Below are positions 12,254-13,491 of a DNA stretch of 13,491 bases, in pieces. The DNA lies in NCBI GenBank assembly GCA_017414585.1, contig JAFQLN010000055.1, positions 1 through 13,491 of the forward strand. Direction: 5' to 3'. Below the pieces are notes generated by a model that worked only from the letters and a program-made list of their open reading frames with translations, did not search any database and was not told the DNA's origin. This DNA comes from Clostridia bacterium (lineage in GTDB: Bacteria > Bacillota_A > Clostridia > Oscillospirales > CAG-272). How positions within the stretch are numbered: position 1 is the stretch's first letter; every line of letters begins with the position of its first letter. The translations under genes and the position numbers were made by a program.

Positions 12254-13491
12254 ATGAACAAGAATATTACCCCCTATCTTTCCTCTGTGACTGCATCCGA
12301 TCGCATGAAAATCACCGGTGCGCGTCCATGTGTCTTCTGGATGACCGGATTATCCGGTTCGGGAAAATCCACCGTGGCTGCCATCGCTGAAAAAATGCTG
12401 ATATCCGAAGGGATTTCCGCCATGATGATCGACGGCGATACGGTTCGCACGGGGCTCTGTGCCGGTCTGGGCTTTTCTGTCGAAGACCGTCATGAAAATC
12501 TCCGCCGCATTGCACATCTTGCAAGGATCATCGCACTCTCGGGACAGGCTGTCATTGTCTGCACCATCTCCCCCGATGCCGAATCCCGCGCAAACGCACG
12601 TGCCATCATCGAACCCGATGTGCTTTTCCGTGAAGTATATGTAAAAGCCTCCGCCGATGTGTGTGCTTCCCGCGATCCGAAAGGGCTTTACAAGAAAGCA
12701 TTCGCCGGCGAAATCAAAAACTTCACGGGTGTGAGCGCCCCTTACGAAATCCCCCTCACCCCCGATCTCGTGCTTGACACAACTTCAGGTACCGCGCAGG
12801 ACTGTGCACAGGATCTCGTTCATCAGGTGCTTCTCGATATCCGTCATCCGCGTGAACTGATCGGCGAGATGATGAACGCCCTGCTGCTCGCATCCGAAAA
12901 GATTCTTGAAATCTACAACAGCAATTACGACATCGACTACAAGGATGACAAGTCTCCGCTGACGACTGCTGATCTTGCATCCAACGAAATCATTACGAAA
13001 CATCTGCGCTCGGTCTATCCCGAATACGATATTCTCTCCGAAGAAGAAGCCGATGCATCCGGACGGCTTTCCAACAATGCCGGTGTGTTCATCCTTGATC
13101 CCATCGACGGAACCAAGGAGTTCATCAACCGAAACGGTGAGTTCTGTGTTTCGCTCGGATTTGCCGTCAGAAACCGTGTCATTGCAGGAGTCATCGCCGT
13201 ACCCGTTCAGGGACTGCTTTACTATGCGGCAGAAGGCATGGGAGCTTACAAAACCACCTTCGATCAGGCACACGACCACGCCAAGGCGCAGCGGCTTCAT
13301 GTATCCGACCGCACCGAACAGGTTATCGTTGTGGCAAGCCGTTCCCATCCGGACCGTCAGACAGCGGAAATCCTTGAACGGAACGAAAAGCGCATTCTTG
13401 ACACCATTTCTGTCGGAAGCTGTCTCAAGGGCTGTTATATTGCCGAAGGTCTTGCCGATGTGCACTACCGTTACGGTGCTTTCATGAAGGA
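12254..13491 (+). CDS. CysC-CysQ fusion: APS kinase and bisphosphate nucleotidase (3' end outside window)
   Basis: The open frame runs from an ATG at 12254 (GAGGA site at 12242-12246) through 412 codons and off the window. Residues about 25-195 are an APS kinase that makes PAPS: Walker A GLSGSGKST (32-40), DGDTVRTGL (60-68), GFSVEDRHENLRRI (73-86) and KGLYKKAFAGEIKNFTG (143-159). The usual SPYR after the second core strand reads SPDAE. Residues about 200 onward are a CysQ-type 3'(2'),5'-bisphosphate nucleotidase that removes PAP: SPLTTAD (234-240), SEEE (262-265), DPIDGTKEF (282-290) and VGSC (387-390). The last part, with the WD-containing motif, is outside. Each domain keeps its key residues, so both are probably active. 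No sulfate transporter or reductase is nearby in the window. Confidence 0.93.
   Translation, partial: MNKNITPYLSSVTASDRMKITGARPCVFWMTGLSGSGKSTVAAIAEKMLISEGISAMMIDGDTVRTGLCAGLGFSVEDRHENLRRIAHLARIIALSGQAVIVCTISPDAESRANARAIIEPDVLFREVYVKASADVCASRDPKGLYKKAFAGEIKNFTGVSAPYEIPLTPDLVLDTTSGTAQDCAQDLVHQVLLDIRHPRELIGEMMNALLLASEKILEIYNSNYDIDYKDDKSPLTTADLASNEIITKHLRSVYPEYDILSEEEADASGRLSNNAGVFILDPIDGTKEFINRNGEFCVSLGFAVRNRVIAGVIAVPVQGLLYYAAEGMGAYKTTFDQAHDHAKAQRLHVSDRTEQVIVVASRSHPDRQTAEILERNEKRILDTISVGSCLKGCYIAEGLADVHYRYGAFMK

Noticed and set aside
12785..13465. A 226-codon minus-strand open frame opposite the CysC-CysQ gene
   Set aside because: It is antisense to the conserved CysQ domain and has no supporting signals.

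Overview
The window looks like chromosomal DNA of a Gram-positive Clostridia-type bacterium, perhaps the Oscillospiraceae/Ruminococcaceae. This placement is inferred from gene content and expression signals; no rRNA or marker gene is present. Supporting signs are near-consensus sigma-A promoters (TTGACA-17-TATAAT several times), purine-rich Shine-Dalgarno sites of the AGGAGG type, a YerC/TrpR-like regulator, a YitT-family membrane protein, a MarR-regulated ABC exporter, and a site-2 protease resembling the SpoIVFB core. Genes are packed into short operons on both strands, separated by bidirectional hairpin terminators.

Layout. At the left edge (1-23) a minus-strand gene probably starts and runs out of the window. 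A five-helix membrane protein of unknown family (197-781, +) ends at a terminator shared with a leftward recQ-yitT unit (3312-842), which has a consensus promoter at 3343-3371. A 392-bp gene-free insertion-like element (3391-3782) follows, with long interrupted terminal inverted repeats and an 11-bp direct repeat on each side. Next is a leftward pair, a YerC/TrpR-like regulator and a SAM methyltransferase (4938-3849). It is divergent from a rightward pair, a metallophosphoesterase and an Sfp-type phosphopantetheinyl transferase (5107-6446). A bidirectional terminator separates these from a leftward MarR-ABC exporter operon (9123-6495).

Divergent from the MarR operon is a four-gene rightward operon (9366-11187): an SPFH/band-7 membrane protein, a two-helix small membrane protein, a YbjQ/UPF0145 protein and an Arc-like ribbon-helix-helix protein. 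It ends at a strong terminator that also faces a leftward pair, a single-span small protein and a minimal site-2 protease (12098-11284). At the right edge a rightward gene (12254 to beyond the window) encodes an APS kinase (CysC) fused to a 3'(2'),5'-bisphosphate nucleotidase (CysQ).

How the parts relate. The MarR promoter is bracketed by two inverted copies of a 19-bp operator-like sequence, which suggests autoregulation of the exporter operon. The SPFH operon promoter is followed at once by two short tandem-repeat pairs that would suit binding by the RHH protein encoded at the end of that operon. The CysC-CysQ fusion joins PAPS synthesis to PAP removal. No CRISPR array, rRNA, tRNA or prophage was recognised. 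The most unusual items are the 392-bp element, the SPFH/YbjQ/RHH module with its repeat-rich leader, the small-protein/site-2-protease pair and the CysC-CysQ fusion. None of these is proved to be a new system by the sequence alone.
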